Below are positions 8,410 to 16,826 of a stretch of DNA of 64,000 nt, in pieces. Each line of letters begins with the position of its first letter. Within the stretch, counting starts at the first letter, position 1. The stretch is from a bacterium (GTDB lineage: Bacteria; Bacillota; Sulfobacillia; UBA995). Position numbers and translations under genes: made by a program. The DNA lies in the NCBI GenBank assembly GCA_031082145.1, contig JAVHLP010000003.1, forward strand, positions 123,559 through 187,558, in the 5' to 3' direction. A model generated the notes under the pieces. The model saw nothing but the letters and a program-made list of their open reading frames with translations, had not been told where the DNA came from and did no database searches.

Positions 8410-8774
8410 CGGTGGAGATCTCTCTGGGGCTCTTCCTGCGGCTGAACTACCTGGTGGCCATCACCCTGTTCTTGATCGGGCTGCACACCATGCTGACCCA
8501 CTCCAACCTGATCAAGAAGGTCATGGGCATGAACATCATGGAGACGGGGATCTTCTTGTTCCTGGTCTCCATCGGCTACGCCCGGCAGAGCCTGGCCCCC
8601 ATCGTCGACCAGGGCGATGGCGTTATCTACGCCAATCCCCTGGTTTCGGCCATCGTGCTCACCGGCATCGTCATCGCCGTGTCCACCACCGCCTACACCC
8701 TGAGCATGATTGTGAAGCTGTACGAACGGTGCGGGACGCTGGACGTGGATCGCCTGGAGAGGCTGAGGACCTGA
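8406..8774 (+). CDS. mnhC: Mrp-type antiporter subunit C (NuoK-like)
   Basis: A 122-residue NuoK-like protein with three helices. MnhC/MrpC motifs are IGLHTMLTHSNLIKKVMGMNIMETGIFLFLVSIGY and DPxxxALVLTGIVIAVSTTA-like NPLVSAIVLTGIVIAVSTTAYTL. It forms part of the proton path between the antiporter-like subunits. It starts at TTG 8406, overlapping the mnhB stop (TTGA). The C-terminal tail is hydrophilic. Confidence 0.93.
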   Translation: MTVEISLGLFLRLNYLVAITLFLIGLHTMLTHSNLIKKVMGMNIMETGIFLFLVSIGYARQSLAPIVDQGDGVIYANPLVSAIVLTGIVIAVSTTAYTLSMIVKLYERCGTLDVDRLERLRT

Positions 8775-8775
8775 C

Positions 8776-10251
8776 ATGCTCAAGCACTTGCCCGTCCTCC
8801 TGACGGTGATGCCCCTGGCCGGGGCCTTCCTGGTCCCCGTCTTCGGGCGGTCCGGTCGCGGCCACCGCATGGCCCTCGTCACCGTGGCCGTGACGCTGCT
8901 CGCAGCCGTGACCATGCTCGGCATCACCGCCGGTGGCGAGGTCCTGCGTTACCGGGTGGGCGACTGGCCTCCGCCCTGGGGCATTGAGCTGCGGGTGGAT
9001 GCTCTCGGCGCCCTGCTGGCTTCCTTCTTCGCCCTGGTGTACCTGGCGGTGACCATCTTCGCCGGCCGCGACATCCCCGGGGAGCTCAACCCGGCGAGCG
9101 TGCACTGGTACTGGAGCCTCCTGCTCCTGCTGCTGGCCGGGATCAACGGCGTGGTTACCGCCCACGACCTCTTCAACTTGTTCGTGTTCACCGAGGTGTT
9201 CTCGCTGGCCGCCTGTGGCATCATCTCCATCCGGGACCGCCTGGACAGCCTGGAGGCGGCCATCAAGTACCTGATCCTGAGCGCCGTCGCGGCCGGCTGC
9301 ATCCTGCTGGGCATTGCCCTGGTTTACATGGTGACCGGGCACCTGAACCTGAGCTACCTGGCCGCCGAGTTGCCGATGGCGGCCCGGCTCTACCCCAAGA
9401 ACGTGCTGGCCATGGTGGCCCTGCTCACTACCGGCTTTGCCCTCAAGAGCGCCCTCTTCCCATTGCACGTGTGGCTGCCTGACGCCCACTCCAGCGCTCC
9501 TTCGCCTTCCAGCGCGCTGCTGTCGGGCCTGGTGGTCAAGGTTGGTATCGTGGCTCTCATCCGCCTGTTCACCACCGTGTTTACCGGGCCCGTGATAGCC
9601 GCCCTGCCGGTCCCCGTCTTCATGATCGTCATGGCCGTCGGCGGCATCATCTTCGGGGCCCTCTTCGCCATGACCCAGCGGGACCTCAAGCGCATGCTCG
9701 CCTACTCGACGGTCACGCAGGTAGGTTACATCTACCTCGGTTTTGGACTGCTGAACGAGACGGCCTTGACCGGGGCCCTGTTGCACATCATCAACCACGC
9801 CCTCCTGAAGTCGATGCTGTTCATGTGCGCCGGGCTCTTCATCCATCGTACGGGTAAGCGCCGTATCGCCGACATGGCCGGGCTCGCCCGCCACATGCCC
9901 CTCACCATGAGTTGTTTCACCATCGGGGCCATGGCCATGGTGGGCATACCGGTGACCAACGGCTTCGTAAGCAAGTGGCACCTGGTGCTGGGCACCCTGC
10001 ACGGCGGTCAGCCTTTGCTGGCCGGCGTTATCCTCCTCTCCAGCCTGCTGAGTTCCATCTACTACTTCCCGGTGGTCGTGGCCGGCTGGTTCGGACACCC
10101 CGCCTCGCCGCCGCCGCCGGGCCCGGAAGGGCCGCCGTCCATGGTCTGGCCGATCGTCGCGCTGGCGTCGCTGTGCCTGATCCTGGGGGTGTGGCCGCAT
10201 CTGCCCTTGCGATTGCTCGGCGACGTTGCCCGCACCCTGCTGGGACGGTGA
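8776..10251 (+). CDS. mnhD: Mrp-type antiporter subunit D (NuoL/M/N family)
   Basis: A 491-residue polytopic protein of the proton-conducting antiporter family. The family box FALKSALFPLHVWLPDAHSSAPSPSSALLSGLVVKVG holds the conserved lysine and histidine positions. ALFAMTQRDLKRMLAYSTVTQVGYIYLG and HIINHALLKSMLFMCAG hold further ion-path residues. Early acidic position NLFVFTEVFSLAACGI is conserved. Of the three large subunits here it is closest to MrpD. It follows mnhC by 1 nt. Confidence 0.92.
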   Translation: MLKHLPVLLTVMPLAGAFLVPVFGRSGRGHRMALVTVAVTLLAAVTMLGITAGGEVLRYRVGDWPPPWGIELRVDALGALLASFFALVYLAVTIFAGRDIPGELNPASVHWYWSLLLLLLAGINGVVTAHDLFNLFVFTEVFSLAACGIISIRDRLDSLEAAIKYLILSAVAAGCILLGIALVYMVTGHLNLSYLAAELPMAARLYPKNVLAMVALLTTGFALKSALFPLHVWLPDAHSSAPSPSSALLSGLVVKVGIVALIRLFTTVFTGPVIAALPVPVFMIVMAVGGIIFGALFAMTQRDLKRMLAYSTVTQVGYIYLGFGLLNETALTGALLHIINHALLKSMLFMCAGLFIHRTGKRRIADMAGLARHMPLTMSCFTIGAMAMVGIPVTNGFVSKWHLVLGTLHGGQPLLAGVILLSSLLSSIYYFPVVVAGWFGHPASPPPPGPEGPPSMVWPIVALASLCLILGVWPHLPLRLLGDVARTLLGR

Positions 10252-10261
10252 CTTGTGAAGG

Positions 10262-10290
10262 TTGACACTAGTGGTGGGCCTTGATAACCT
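10262..10290 (+). promoter_or_regulatory. Possible internal promoter in antiporter cluster
   Basis: A perfect TTGACA (10262-10267) is followed 17 bp later by TAACCT (10285-10290), a weak -10. It lies in the only sizeable gap of the cluster (10252-10330) and would serve the two downstream large subunits. Not confirmed. Confidence 0.45.
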
Positions 10291-10330
10291 TTGAGTGGAA
10301 GATAGCAGCCCCGGCGGAGGGAATCGCAGC

Positions 10331-11863
10331 ATGCAGCAGGCATTTGAGTTCCCGACGGCCATGCCGGCCCTGATCGTCCTGATCCCAATGGTAGGCGCGG
10401 TGCTTGCTTACTGGGTCGGACTGCGCTGGGAGTCGGTACGGAACTGGCTTTGTGTTCTGGTAGCCGGTGCAAGCCTGGTCCTGTGCCTCTCGATGTACCC
10501 TTTCATCCGGGAGGGCGGGGTGGTGGTCACCAGGTTGCCGGTGCTGCTACCTCTCGGCCTGTCGTTCCGGGTCGACGTGCTGGGGTACCTCCTGAGCTCG
10601 CTCACAGCCGCCATCTGGCTCCTGGCGACTTTCTACTCGCTGGACTACATGAAGGGCGAGCACGGGGTCAACCGGTACTACGCCTTTCTGACGCTGACCC
10701 TGAGCGGCGCCCTGGGGACCTTTATGGCCGGCGACCTCTTCACCTTTTTCCTGTTCTTTGAGCTCATGTCCTTGCCGGCGGCAGTGCTGGTGATCCACGA
10801 GGAGACCCGCGAAGCGGTCCAGGCGGCCCTCAAGTACCTGTTCATGACCATCGGCGGGAGCCTGTTCTTCTTCTTCTCGCTGGTGGCGACTTACCAGCTA
10901 AGCGGTTCGGTAGCCCTTGGCACCAAGGGGCTCATCACCGTGGCCACTCCGCTGTCCTTCCTGACCTTCGCCGGCTTCCTGATCTCCCTGGGCGTCAAGG
11001 CGGGGATGGTCCCGCTGCACATGTGGTTACCGGACGCCCACCCGGTAGCTCCATCGCCCGCCAGCGCTTTGCTATCGGGGATCATGATCAAGACCGGGGC
11101 CTACGGCATGCTCCGGGTCATGTACGAGGTCTACGGCCTTGAGTTCCTGCAGCGCACGGGGTGGAACTCCGTGCTGCTGACTCTCTCCGTGATCACCATC
11201 CTTATGGGGTCGGCGGTGGCCATCACCCAGTTCGACCTCAAGCGCCGGCTGGCCTATTCCAGCATCGGCCAGATGGGCTGCATCCTGTTGGGGATGTCGC
11301 TCATGTCCGAGCGGGCGCTGACCGGCGACGTCTTCCACTTCTTCGCCGACGCGGTGGCGAAGAGCTGTCTCTTCCTCTGTGCGGGGGTCATCCTGAAACG
11401 GACCGGCAAGCGCGACATCCGCCAGTTCGCCGGCATCGGCCACCTGCTGCCGGTTACCATGGCCTGCTTCACCGTCTCCGCCCTCACCCTGGTGGGGATC
11501 CCTCCCCTGAACGGGTTTGTCAGCAAGTGGCAGCTTAGCCTGGGTGCCTTCGACGCCGGGATGCCCGCCTACGCCCTGGCCCTGCTGGCCAGCAGCATGC
11601 TCAACGCCGCCTACTATCTCCCCATCGTGCTGACCGCCTTTTTCGACCGGTCGGTTCAGAAAGAAGCCCCCGCCGTTGGTGTTGCTTTGAACCCAATTGT
11701 GAAAAAAGGCGCAATAGGTTGGCAACTCGGTTCGATCGAGGCCAGCGCCATCATGCTGGTACCCATGGTGCTATTGGCGCTGAGCTGCGCAGTTTTCGCC
11801 CTTTCGCCGCAGAACTGGCCGCTGAGGCTTGCCGAGATGGCGGCCAGGCTCTTAATGCAGTAA
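10331..11863 (+). CDS. Second large antiporter-like subunit (NuoM/MrpD family)
   Basis: A 510-residue polytopic NuoL/M/N-type subunit paralogous to the gene upstream. Conserved elements are GDLFTFFLFFELMSLPAAVLVIHEE, SLGVKAGMVPLHMWLPDAHPVAPSPASALLSGIMIKTGAYG and AITQFDLKRRLAYSSIGQMGCIL. FVSKWQLSLGAF matches the FVSKW motif of the first subunit. ATG 10331 has GGAGGG 9-10 nt upstream. A non-conserved loop near 11655-11720 (KEAPAVGVALNPIVKKG) interrupts the C-terminal membrane region. Likely a proton- or cation-translocating subunit of the same complex. Confidence 0.88.
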   Translation: MQQAFEFPTAMPALIVLIPMVGAVLAYWVGLRWESVRNWLCVLVAGASLVLCLSMYPFIREGGVVVTRLPVLLPLGLSFRVDVLGYLLSSLTAAIWLLATFYSLDYMKGEHGVNRYYAFLTLTLSGALGTFMAGDLFTFFLFFELMSLPAAVLVIHEETREAVQAALKYLFMTIGGSLFFFFSLVATYQLSGSVALGTKGLITVATPLSFLTFAGFLISLGVKAGMVPLHMWLPDAHPVAPSPASALLSGIMIKTGAYGMLRVMYEVYGLEFLQRTGWNSVLLTLSVITILMGSAVAITQFDLKRRLAYSSIGQMGCILLGMSLMSERALTGDVFHFFADAVAKSCLFLCAGVILKRTGKRDIRQFAGIGHLLPVTMACFTVSALTLVGIPPLNGFVSKWQLSLGAFDAGMPAYALALLASSMLNAAYYLPIVLTAFFDRSVQKEAPAVGVALNPIVKKGAIGWQLGSIEASAIMLVPMVLLALSCAVFALSPQNWPLRLAEMAARLLMQ

Positions 11864-11887
11864 GATCAGGCGGGGAGGGCCGATAGC

Positions 11888-14287
11888 TTGATCCAGGGCT
11901 TGTGGGCGCTAGCCGAATACCCTCTTCCCGCCGGTCCCCGGGAGAGCCTGGCGCCGGCCTGGGTCCTGCTGGCCGTTTTGGCTGTCGTCCCCCTAGTCGG
12001 CCTCGCCGGGCTGTTGGCGCCTCGCCGGAGGGTGCTCGAAGCCGTCAGCGTTGCCGCCAGCCTGCTCACGCTGGGCCTGGTGGCGTGGCTCTGGACCCTC
12101 GCCGGGGAGGGAGCCCTGATCGCCCGGGTCCCCGGCGTGCTGGCCCAGGGGCTGGTCCTCGTCGCCAGCCGGGAGGGGCTCTTCTTCGCCCTGATCAGCG
12201 CCGGCCTGTGGCTAGCGGCGACCGTGTTCGCCGTTGAGTATATCGGGATGGGGCCCGCGCGGACCCGCTACTACCTGTTCTCCGCTCTCTGCCTGGCCTC
12301 GCTGGCCGGGTTCTACCTGGCTGCCGACTTCTTCACCCTCTTCATATTCTTCGAGGTGGTCTCCCTCGGCTCATACGTGCTGGTGGTGCACGAGCAGACC
12401 GACGAGGCCCTGGCAGCGGGACGTCTATATCTGTACCTCGGGATCTTTGGCGGGCTGAGCATCCTCGGCGGCTTGGCCCTGCTGGTGGGCCTGACCGGGG
12501 GAACCGCCATGGGGCCGGCGGAAGCCCTTCGGTCCCCGGCCGGCCTCCTGGCAGTCTTCGCGCTCTGCCTCGGCTTCGCCATCAAGGCCGGCCAGGCGCC
12601 CCTGCATTTCTGGTTGCCCCGGGCCCACCCGGTGGCTCCCACGCCGGCCAGCGCCCTGCTGTCCGGCGTCATCATCAAGACCGGCGTCTACGGCATCCTG
12701 CGAAGCGTCAGCCTGATCACCCCCGGCTACGGCGGCGGCGACTGGGGCTTGTCGGTCACGGCCGGGCAGGTTCTCCTCGTAGTCGCGCTGACCACCATGT
12801 TGTTAGGCGCTTTCCTGGCTCTCTTCCAGGACAACGCCAAGCGCTTGCTCGCCTACAGCAGCGTCAGCCAGATGGGGTACATCGGCGTGGGCCTGGCCAT
12901 GACCTTCGTACTGGCCGAGGAGGGGGCCATGGGCCTGGCCGGCATGGGCTTTCACGTGCTCAACCACGCGCTGTACAAGAGCACTCTCTTCATGCTGGTG
13001 GGGGTGATCTACCTCAAAGTCCATCGCCTGGACTTGGCCTCGCTGAAGGGGGCGGGGAGGGGGATGCCCCTGGTGGGGGCCGCCTTCCTGGTGGCCACGT
13101 TCGGCATCGCCGGCGTGCCGGGACTCAACGGCTATGCCAGCAAGACGCTCATCCACGACGCCCTGCTGGAAGGGATCCACCACGGCATGCCAAACCTGAG
13201 GGTGGCGGAGATCCTGTTCACCCTCGGTTCGATGATGACCGTTGCCTACGTCGCCCGGCTCTTCTACACGCTGTTCCTCTGCCGGCCGGACGGTTCCGCC
13301 CACCCTGCCCGCGAGACGTCACTCGAGCGAGGGCTGGCCCTGGGGCTGGGCCTGACCATGCTGTATGTGGGCCTGCGGCCCAACGTCTGGCTGGAGGGGT
13401 TCGTGCTGCCGCTCGTGAACGGGTTCGGGTACGCCGGCCATACCCTCAAGCACCTGCACCACTTCGAGTTCTTCGCCGCTCACCCGCTGCAGGCCGTCTT
13501 GCCGGCGCTGGGCCTGGGCGGGGTTCTATTCCTCTTCCTGCGGCGCCGTGGCTTCGCCATTGGCCTGACCTTGCCCTCGTGGTCGGTGGAGCGGGTGGTG
13601 GCCCGCTCCCTCCGCTGCGGGGAGGGTGTCTGCCGGCTGGCTACGGTCGTGGACAGCGCGCTGGACCCGGTGCGAGCGGTGCCCGTTGGCCAGGAGGCTT
13701 GCCGGCTGGCCGCCGTTCTGGACAGCTCCCTGGATCCCACCCGGGCGGTACCCCTCGGTCAGGAGGCCTGCCGGTTGGCGGCCGTTGTGGACAGTTCTCT
13801 CGATCCTACCCGGGCCGCCATCCTGGGCCAGGAGGCGGCCCGCCTGGCGGCACTGGTGGACAGCTCCCTGGATCCGACCCGGGCGGCGCCGCTGGGCCGG
13901 GAAGCGGCCCGCCTGGCGGCGGTGGTCGACAGCTCGCTGGACCCGACCCGGGCCGTCCCCCTGGGCCGGGAAGCGGCGCGCCTGGCCGCCATGGTGGATA
14001 GCTCACTTGACCCGTCCCGTGCTGTTGACCACGGTCGCCGGGCTGTGGGCGCCGCCGCCCGGCTCGACGCCTGGCTCTCCTCGGGGTCCTTCTGGCTGCG
14101 GTCACTGGGCCCCCGCTTGCTGCGAAGCCTGGCCCAGGCCGATGCGGCCATGGGTGAGGGGGATGTCCAGCCGGCCGGGCTCCGTCGCCGCGGGCGTTCG
14201 CTGATGAACCTGAACGTGGCCAGCCTGGTCATCGTCGGCGTGATCATGATCTCCTTGCTGGTTTTCGTGTTCATGGGGGGCTGGTGA
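11888..14287 (+). CDS. Third large antiporter-like subunit with C-terminal 23-residue repeats
   Basis: A 799-residue protein starting at TTG 11888. Residues 1 to about 560 are a NuoL/MrpA-type antiporter core (FFTLFIFFEVVSLGSYVLVVHEQ; FAIKAGQAPLHFWLPRAHPVAPTPASALLSGVIIKTGVYG; FQDNAKRLLAYSSVSQMGYIGVG; HVLNHALYKSTLFMLVG). Residues about 579-716 are six tandem 23-residue repeats, followed by a 40-residue linker, RSLMNLNV, and one last membrane helix (ASLVIVGVIMISLLVFVFMGGW). NuoL and MrpA also end in a long lateral amphipathic helix followed by a membrane helix. I infer, without proof, that the repeats occupy that position. The DP pair in each repeat would, however, break a single long helix. 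Confidence 0.88.
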   Translation: MIQGLWALAEYPLPAGPRESLAPAWVLLAVLAVVPLVGLAGLLAPRRRVLEAVSVAASLLTLGLVAWLWTLAGEGALIARVPGVLAQGLVLVASREGLFFALISAGLWLAATVFAVEYIGMGPARTRYYLFSALCLASLAGFYLAADFFTLFIFFEVVSLGSYVLVVHEQTDEALAAGRLYLYLGIFGGLSILGGLALLVGLTGGTAMGPAEALRSPAGLLAVFALCLGFAIKAGQAPLHFWLPRAHPVAPTPASALLSGVIIKTGVYGILRSVSLITPGYGGGDWGLSVTAGQVLLVVALTTMLLGAFLALFQDNAKRLLAYSSVSQMGYIGVGLAMTFVLAEEGAMGLAGMGFHVLNHALYKSTLFMLVGVIYLKVHRLDLASLKGAGRGMPLVGAAFLVATFGIAGVPGLNGYASKTLIHDALLEGIHHGMPNLRVAEILFTLGSMMTVAYVARLFYTLFLCRPDGSAHPARETSLERGLALGLGLTMLYVGLRPNVWLEGFVLPLVNGFGYAGHTLKHLHHFEFFAAHPLQAVLPALGLGGVLFLFLRRRGFAIGLTLPSWSVERVVARSLRCGEGVCRLATVVDSALDPVRAVPVGQEACRLAAVLDSSLDPTRAVPLGQEACRLAAVVDSSLDPTRAAILGQEAARLAALVDSSLDPTRAAPLGREAARLAAVVDSSLDPTRAVPLGREAARLAAMVDSSLDPSRAVDHGRRAVGAAARLDAWLSSGSFWLRSLGPRLLRSLAQADAAMGEGDVQPAGLRRRGRSLMNLNVASLVIVGVIMISLLVFVFMGGW
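13622..14035 (+). repeat. Six 69-bp tandem repeats inside the antiporter gene
   Basis: In-frame units begin at 13622, 13691, 13760, 13829, 13898 and 13967, each exactly 69 bp. The protein unit is of the form QEACRLAAVVDSSLDPTRA followed by VPLG. Conserved positions are the E-A-x-R-L-A helix start, V-D-S-S-L-D-P and the closing LG. Unit 1 (SALDPVRAVPVG) and unit 6 (SSLDPSRAVDHG) are the most divergent. Nucleotide differences are mostly at third positions, so the array is old enough to have been selected at the protein level. Confidence 0.95.
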
Positions 14288-14310
14288 TAGGCCTCGCCCG
14301 CCCGCCTCGC

Positions 14311-14746
14311 CTACCGTCCCCACCCGAACTCGGAGTACGTAGCTCCGGCCCGGATCTTATCGACGGCCGATCGTACGTAGGGCACCGTGTTGGCCGGCAG
14401 GTCGTCGACGGGAAACCAGGACAGGTCGTCGCACCTCTCAGGCTCGGTGTTCCGGGGCTCACCCTTCCAGTGCGCGGTGGAGAAAGAAGAAGGAAACCCT
14501 CTCGCAGCGAACGGTCTGCCGGTGCATCAGATGGCATAGCGAGAGCGCTTCGGGGTCGACGTCCAGGCCGGCCTCCTCGCGGGCCTCGCGGCACAAGGCT
14601 CCCCTGGCCGTCTCCCCGCTCTCGATGTGCCCGGCTATGACGCCGTAGTTGCCGTCCTCGTAGCCGGTGTTGGGGCGCCTGAGAAGCAGTGTCCGTCCTT
14701 CACGGAACAGCAGCAGGTGTACGTCGCCCACCAGAGCAGCCCGCAA
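14311..14746 (-). pseudogene. Nudix hydrolase, frameshifted
   Basis: The N-terminal part is a clear Nudix hydrolase. The Nudix box GHIESGETARGALCREAREE followed by AGL fits GX5EX7REUXEEXGU. The frame meets a stop after FFFLHRALEG. A one-base shift restores a typical C-terminus: EPRNTEPERCDDLSWFP, then LPANTVPYVRSAVDKIRAG and YSEFGWGR, with the stop at 14311-14313. The total of 436 nt equals 145 codons plus one extra base, most simply one A too many in the run at 14483-14485 (+ strand). It is either a recent pseudogene or a sequencing error. Substrate is unknown. Confidence 0.8.
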
Positions 14747-14899
14747 ATCGAGTCCTCCTTGAATACCGGGTTGGGTTTCTCGGAATCCGGTTCTCCCGTC
14801 TTCGCTGTGTCACCTCCGCCCCAGAGGCTTCTCCTTGCTTGGGCATGGATTGGGCTTGGATGGTGGAGGGCTGTGCCACGCATGTGGCCCGGACCATCG

Positions 14900-15100
14900 T
14901 CACTGGTGTCCCGCGATCCTCTTCGGGTCTGGCCAGTGATAGCTGACCTCGCCAGTCGGCGCCCCACCGATCTCGATGAACTTCTGCTCCCCGAGGAAGG
15001 CGTTGGGCACCAGGCCCCTGTAGGCCGTCCGCCGGGAGTCGTTGTGCACCCGGTGGATGGCCGGAACGTCGGCCGGAACGGCCGGATGCGGAACTCTGGT
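14900..15100 (-). pseudogene. Orphan C-terminal coding fragment
   Basis: I do not recognise this protein. A minus-strand frame open from 15100 to a stop at 14900-14902 encodes about 66 residues, including RRTAYRGLVPNAFLGEQKF and IEIGGAPTGEVSYHWPDPKR. Nearly all third positions are G or C, unlike the other two frames, so it is or was coding. It has no ATG; GTG 15049 would give a 49-residue protein but lacks a Shine-Dalgarno sequence. It is best read as the 3' end of a decayed gene. 14747-14899 and 15101-15221 show nothing I can assign. Confidence 0.4.
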
Positions 15101-15221
15101 TCATTGGGAATCGTCATCCGGCTCACCCCAAATGCAATCTCTCGCTGTCCCTCAGAACGTAGGTGGAGCGAGTCCGTGCCGCCAGTTGAGGCTTGCGTCC
15201 CAAGCAACGAAGCTAGCTTGT

Positions 15222-16286
15222 TCACTCCTGACCGCTGCTCCGGGGACCGTACTGCTGTATCACGCCTGCGACAGACTCAATCCACTCTGAAAGCTTTGTC
15301 AGCTCGGCAACTGACATCCTCCGTTCTATGAGGCACTTCAGCTCTCCACCTGCCGGTGCGAACAGGCCGGTCGCTTGTGCCGCCCTCCGCACGTCGGCGA
15401 TCTGCTGCTCGGGGACCGCTGTCTTCTTCTCCATGCCTCCTTGCCCCACCAGTGCCGTGTAGAGAGACTGCTTGTACACTGACTGAGGCGGATAGCCAGA
15501 GCATACGGCCGCGTGGACCCCGCTGAGGTTCACGTTAACCGAAAACCCCTTGGTTCCCCAGTGAACAGGCATCTCCCGTTCCTTCGCCAACCCCAGTACA
15601 TGGGAGAACACCTGTCTCCCATTGTCATCAAGCGACTCCAGGAACTCACGTTCAGTCGTTAGTGGCAACGACCCCGCGACGACATTCCGAGGTTTCCTGG
15701 ACCCCGCTCCGACCACGACTTCCTGTGACAGCAGGCGCGTACCCGCTAGATCCTCAAAGAAGGTGAACTCCACACAGGCCACCCGCAGCTCCTTGTTGCA
15801 CAGGAACGAAGCCGTCTGCCTGATGGATCGTGTGATCTCCTGGCCCACAATCACGATGTGCTGATCCTTGTTGAAGGCGACAGCCTCGTCCGCAGCGAGT
15901 TCAAAGTACTCCCGATGGTGCTGTGCGAGACTAAGCGACTCGTCGTTGAGGTACCGCTGGAGAATCGTTGTCAACTGCTCCGTGTCAAGGCGGGCAGCGA
16001 ACGACGCGTACTCCAGTGCTTGTGCGAGAGTGTCACGTGGAGTTTGGCTTCTCTTGAGCTCAATGACCACAACGTCTCCCTCTCGATCGACACCCAGGAG
16101 GTCAATCAAGCCACCAAGGTCAGTGGCAACTTGCCGGCCGATAATGAGCAGGTGAGCAGCCTCAAGGATTCCTTCGGGGTTCGCCTCCAACCAGTCCTCA
16201 AGCAGTTTCTCCTCATGCTGAGTGTCAAATCGCACCCGTCGGTACTCCCGGTACCTGTTATCAGGCTCAACACCGAACACCCTCAT
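15222..16286 (-). CDS. NucS/DUF91-like PD-(D/E)XK nuclease
   Basis: A 354-residue protein. The first about 110 residues carry a nuclease core of the DUF91/NucS type: EEKLLEDWLEANPEGIL, then GRQVATDLGGLIDLLGVDREGDVVVIELKR, giving the D...ExK catalytic pattern, then QALEYASFAARL. The C-terminal two thirds are unrecognised. ATG 16286 is preceded by GGAGGTGATG. Base composition is clearly lower than its neighbours (33 of 60 G+C in 15241-15300), suggesting horizontal transfer. Such solitary nucleases often belong to defence or mobile contexts, but nothing adjacent proves it. Confidence 0.75.
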   Translation of the reverse strand: MRVFGVEPDNRYREYRRVRFDTQHEEKLLEDWLEANPEGILEAAHLLIIGRQVATDLGGLIDLLGVDREGDVVVIELKRSQTPRDTLAQALEYASFAARLDTEQLTTILQRYLNDESLSLAQHHREYFELAADEAVAFNKDQHIVIVGQEITRSIRQTASFLCNKELRVACVEFTFFEDLAGTRLLSQEVVVGAGSRKPRNVVAGSLPLTTEREFLESLDDNGRQVFSHVLGLAKEREMPVHWGTKGFSVNVNLSGVHAAVCSGYPPQSVYKQSLYTALVGQGGMEKKTAVPEQQIADVRRAAQATGLFAPAGGELKCLIERRMSVAELTKLSEWIESVAGVIQQYGPRSSGQE

Positions 16287-16319
16287 CTAACGTCATCACC
16301 TCCACGGCTGAAGAGTGGT

Positions 16320-16553
16320 TTACTGGTCTCCTGGGGAGCTTCCCACACGCGGTGCCGGCCTGCCAGATGCGCCAGAGACGAGCCTGGGGTCGTGAGTGGA
16401 CAGATCAAGGACGCAGATACCCCACTTCCCCACCCGGGGAACTCCCGGCGGCCCGGCAGGCTGAGGTCGCCCGGCGCAGCCTGTTACCAGGAGTATTGCC
16501 GCAGATGCGGCCAGAAGGATCCCTTGGGCCGGAGACTTGGCTCCCTCTGCCAT
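16320..16553 (-). CDS. Small putative lipoprotein
   Basis: A 77-residue protein with an N-terminal signal and lipobox (AASAAILLVTGC), so it would be lipid-anchored at the membrane. The start ATG 16553 is supported by GGAGG 6 nt upstream. The mature part (RVGKWGICVLDLSTHDPRLV) is short and unrecognised; it may be the front of a truncated longer lipoprotein. It lies 33 bp upstream of the DUF91-like gene on the same strand. Confidence 0.5.
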   Translation of the reverse strand: MAEGAKSPAQGILLAASAAILLVTGCAGRPQPAGPPGVPRVGKWGICVLDLSTHDPRLVSGASGRPAPRVGSSPGDQ

Positions 16554-16686
16554 GTTGATCCTCCGTGACCTCATGCACGAGAAGTCCTTGCCTTACAGTA
16601 CTCGCACGATCGCCGGGTTCCTGTTGCGGCTGCCGACAGTTCGCACTGGGGCCCGATCGAGCCGGCATCACGATCCCCGGCACCAC

Positions 16687-16715
16687 TTGCGCCGCCGCCG
16701 AGCCGGGGCTATAAT
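16687..16715 (+). promoter_or_regulatory. pyrG promoter
   Basis: TTGCGC at 16687-16692 and a perfect TATAAT at 16710-16715 with 17-bp spacing. Transcription would start around 16722, leaving a leader of about 120 nt before pyrG. That leader contains a terminator-like hairpin. Confidence 0.75.
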
Positions 16716-16793
16716 GTGCCCGTGAGGGCAGTTCCCTAGGGAACGGGGGACGGGCCGTGTACCGAAGACGACGGCAAGTGCGCGGACAAATCT

Positions 16794-16826
16794 GACTCCA
16801 GCCAAAGGGCTGGAGTCTCCGCTTTT
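16794..16826 (+). terminator. Intrinsic terminator/attenuator in the pyrG leader
   Basis: GACTCCAGCC (16794-16803), a 4-nt loop, and GGCTGGAGTC (16808-16817) form a perfect 10-bp stem. It is followed by TCCGCTTTT ending 15 bp before the pyrG start. In Bacillus subtilis, pyrG is controlled by CTP-sensitive reiterative transcription that prevents a leader terminator from forming. A comparable attenuator here is likely, though I cannot see the exact start-site sequence needed for that mechanism. Confidence 0.65.

Noticed and set aside
8671..10362. 563-codon open frame on the minus strand
   Set aside because: It is antisense to the antiporter D subunit, is rich in H, Q and G, and has no domain logic. 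It is a G/C-bias shadow.
14635..15225. 196-codon minus-strand frame over the Nudix start
   Set aside because: Its translation is serine/arginine-rich without family features, while the Nudix frame and the 14900-15100 frame show the coding-type third positions.
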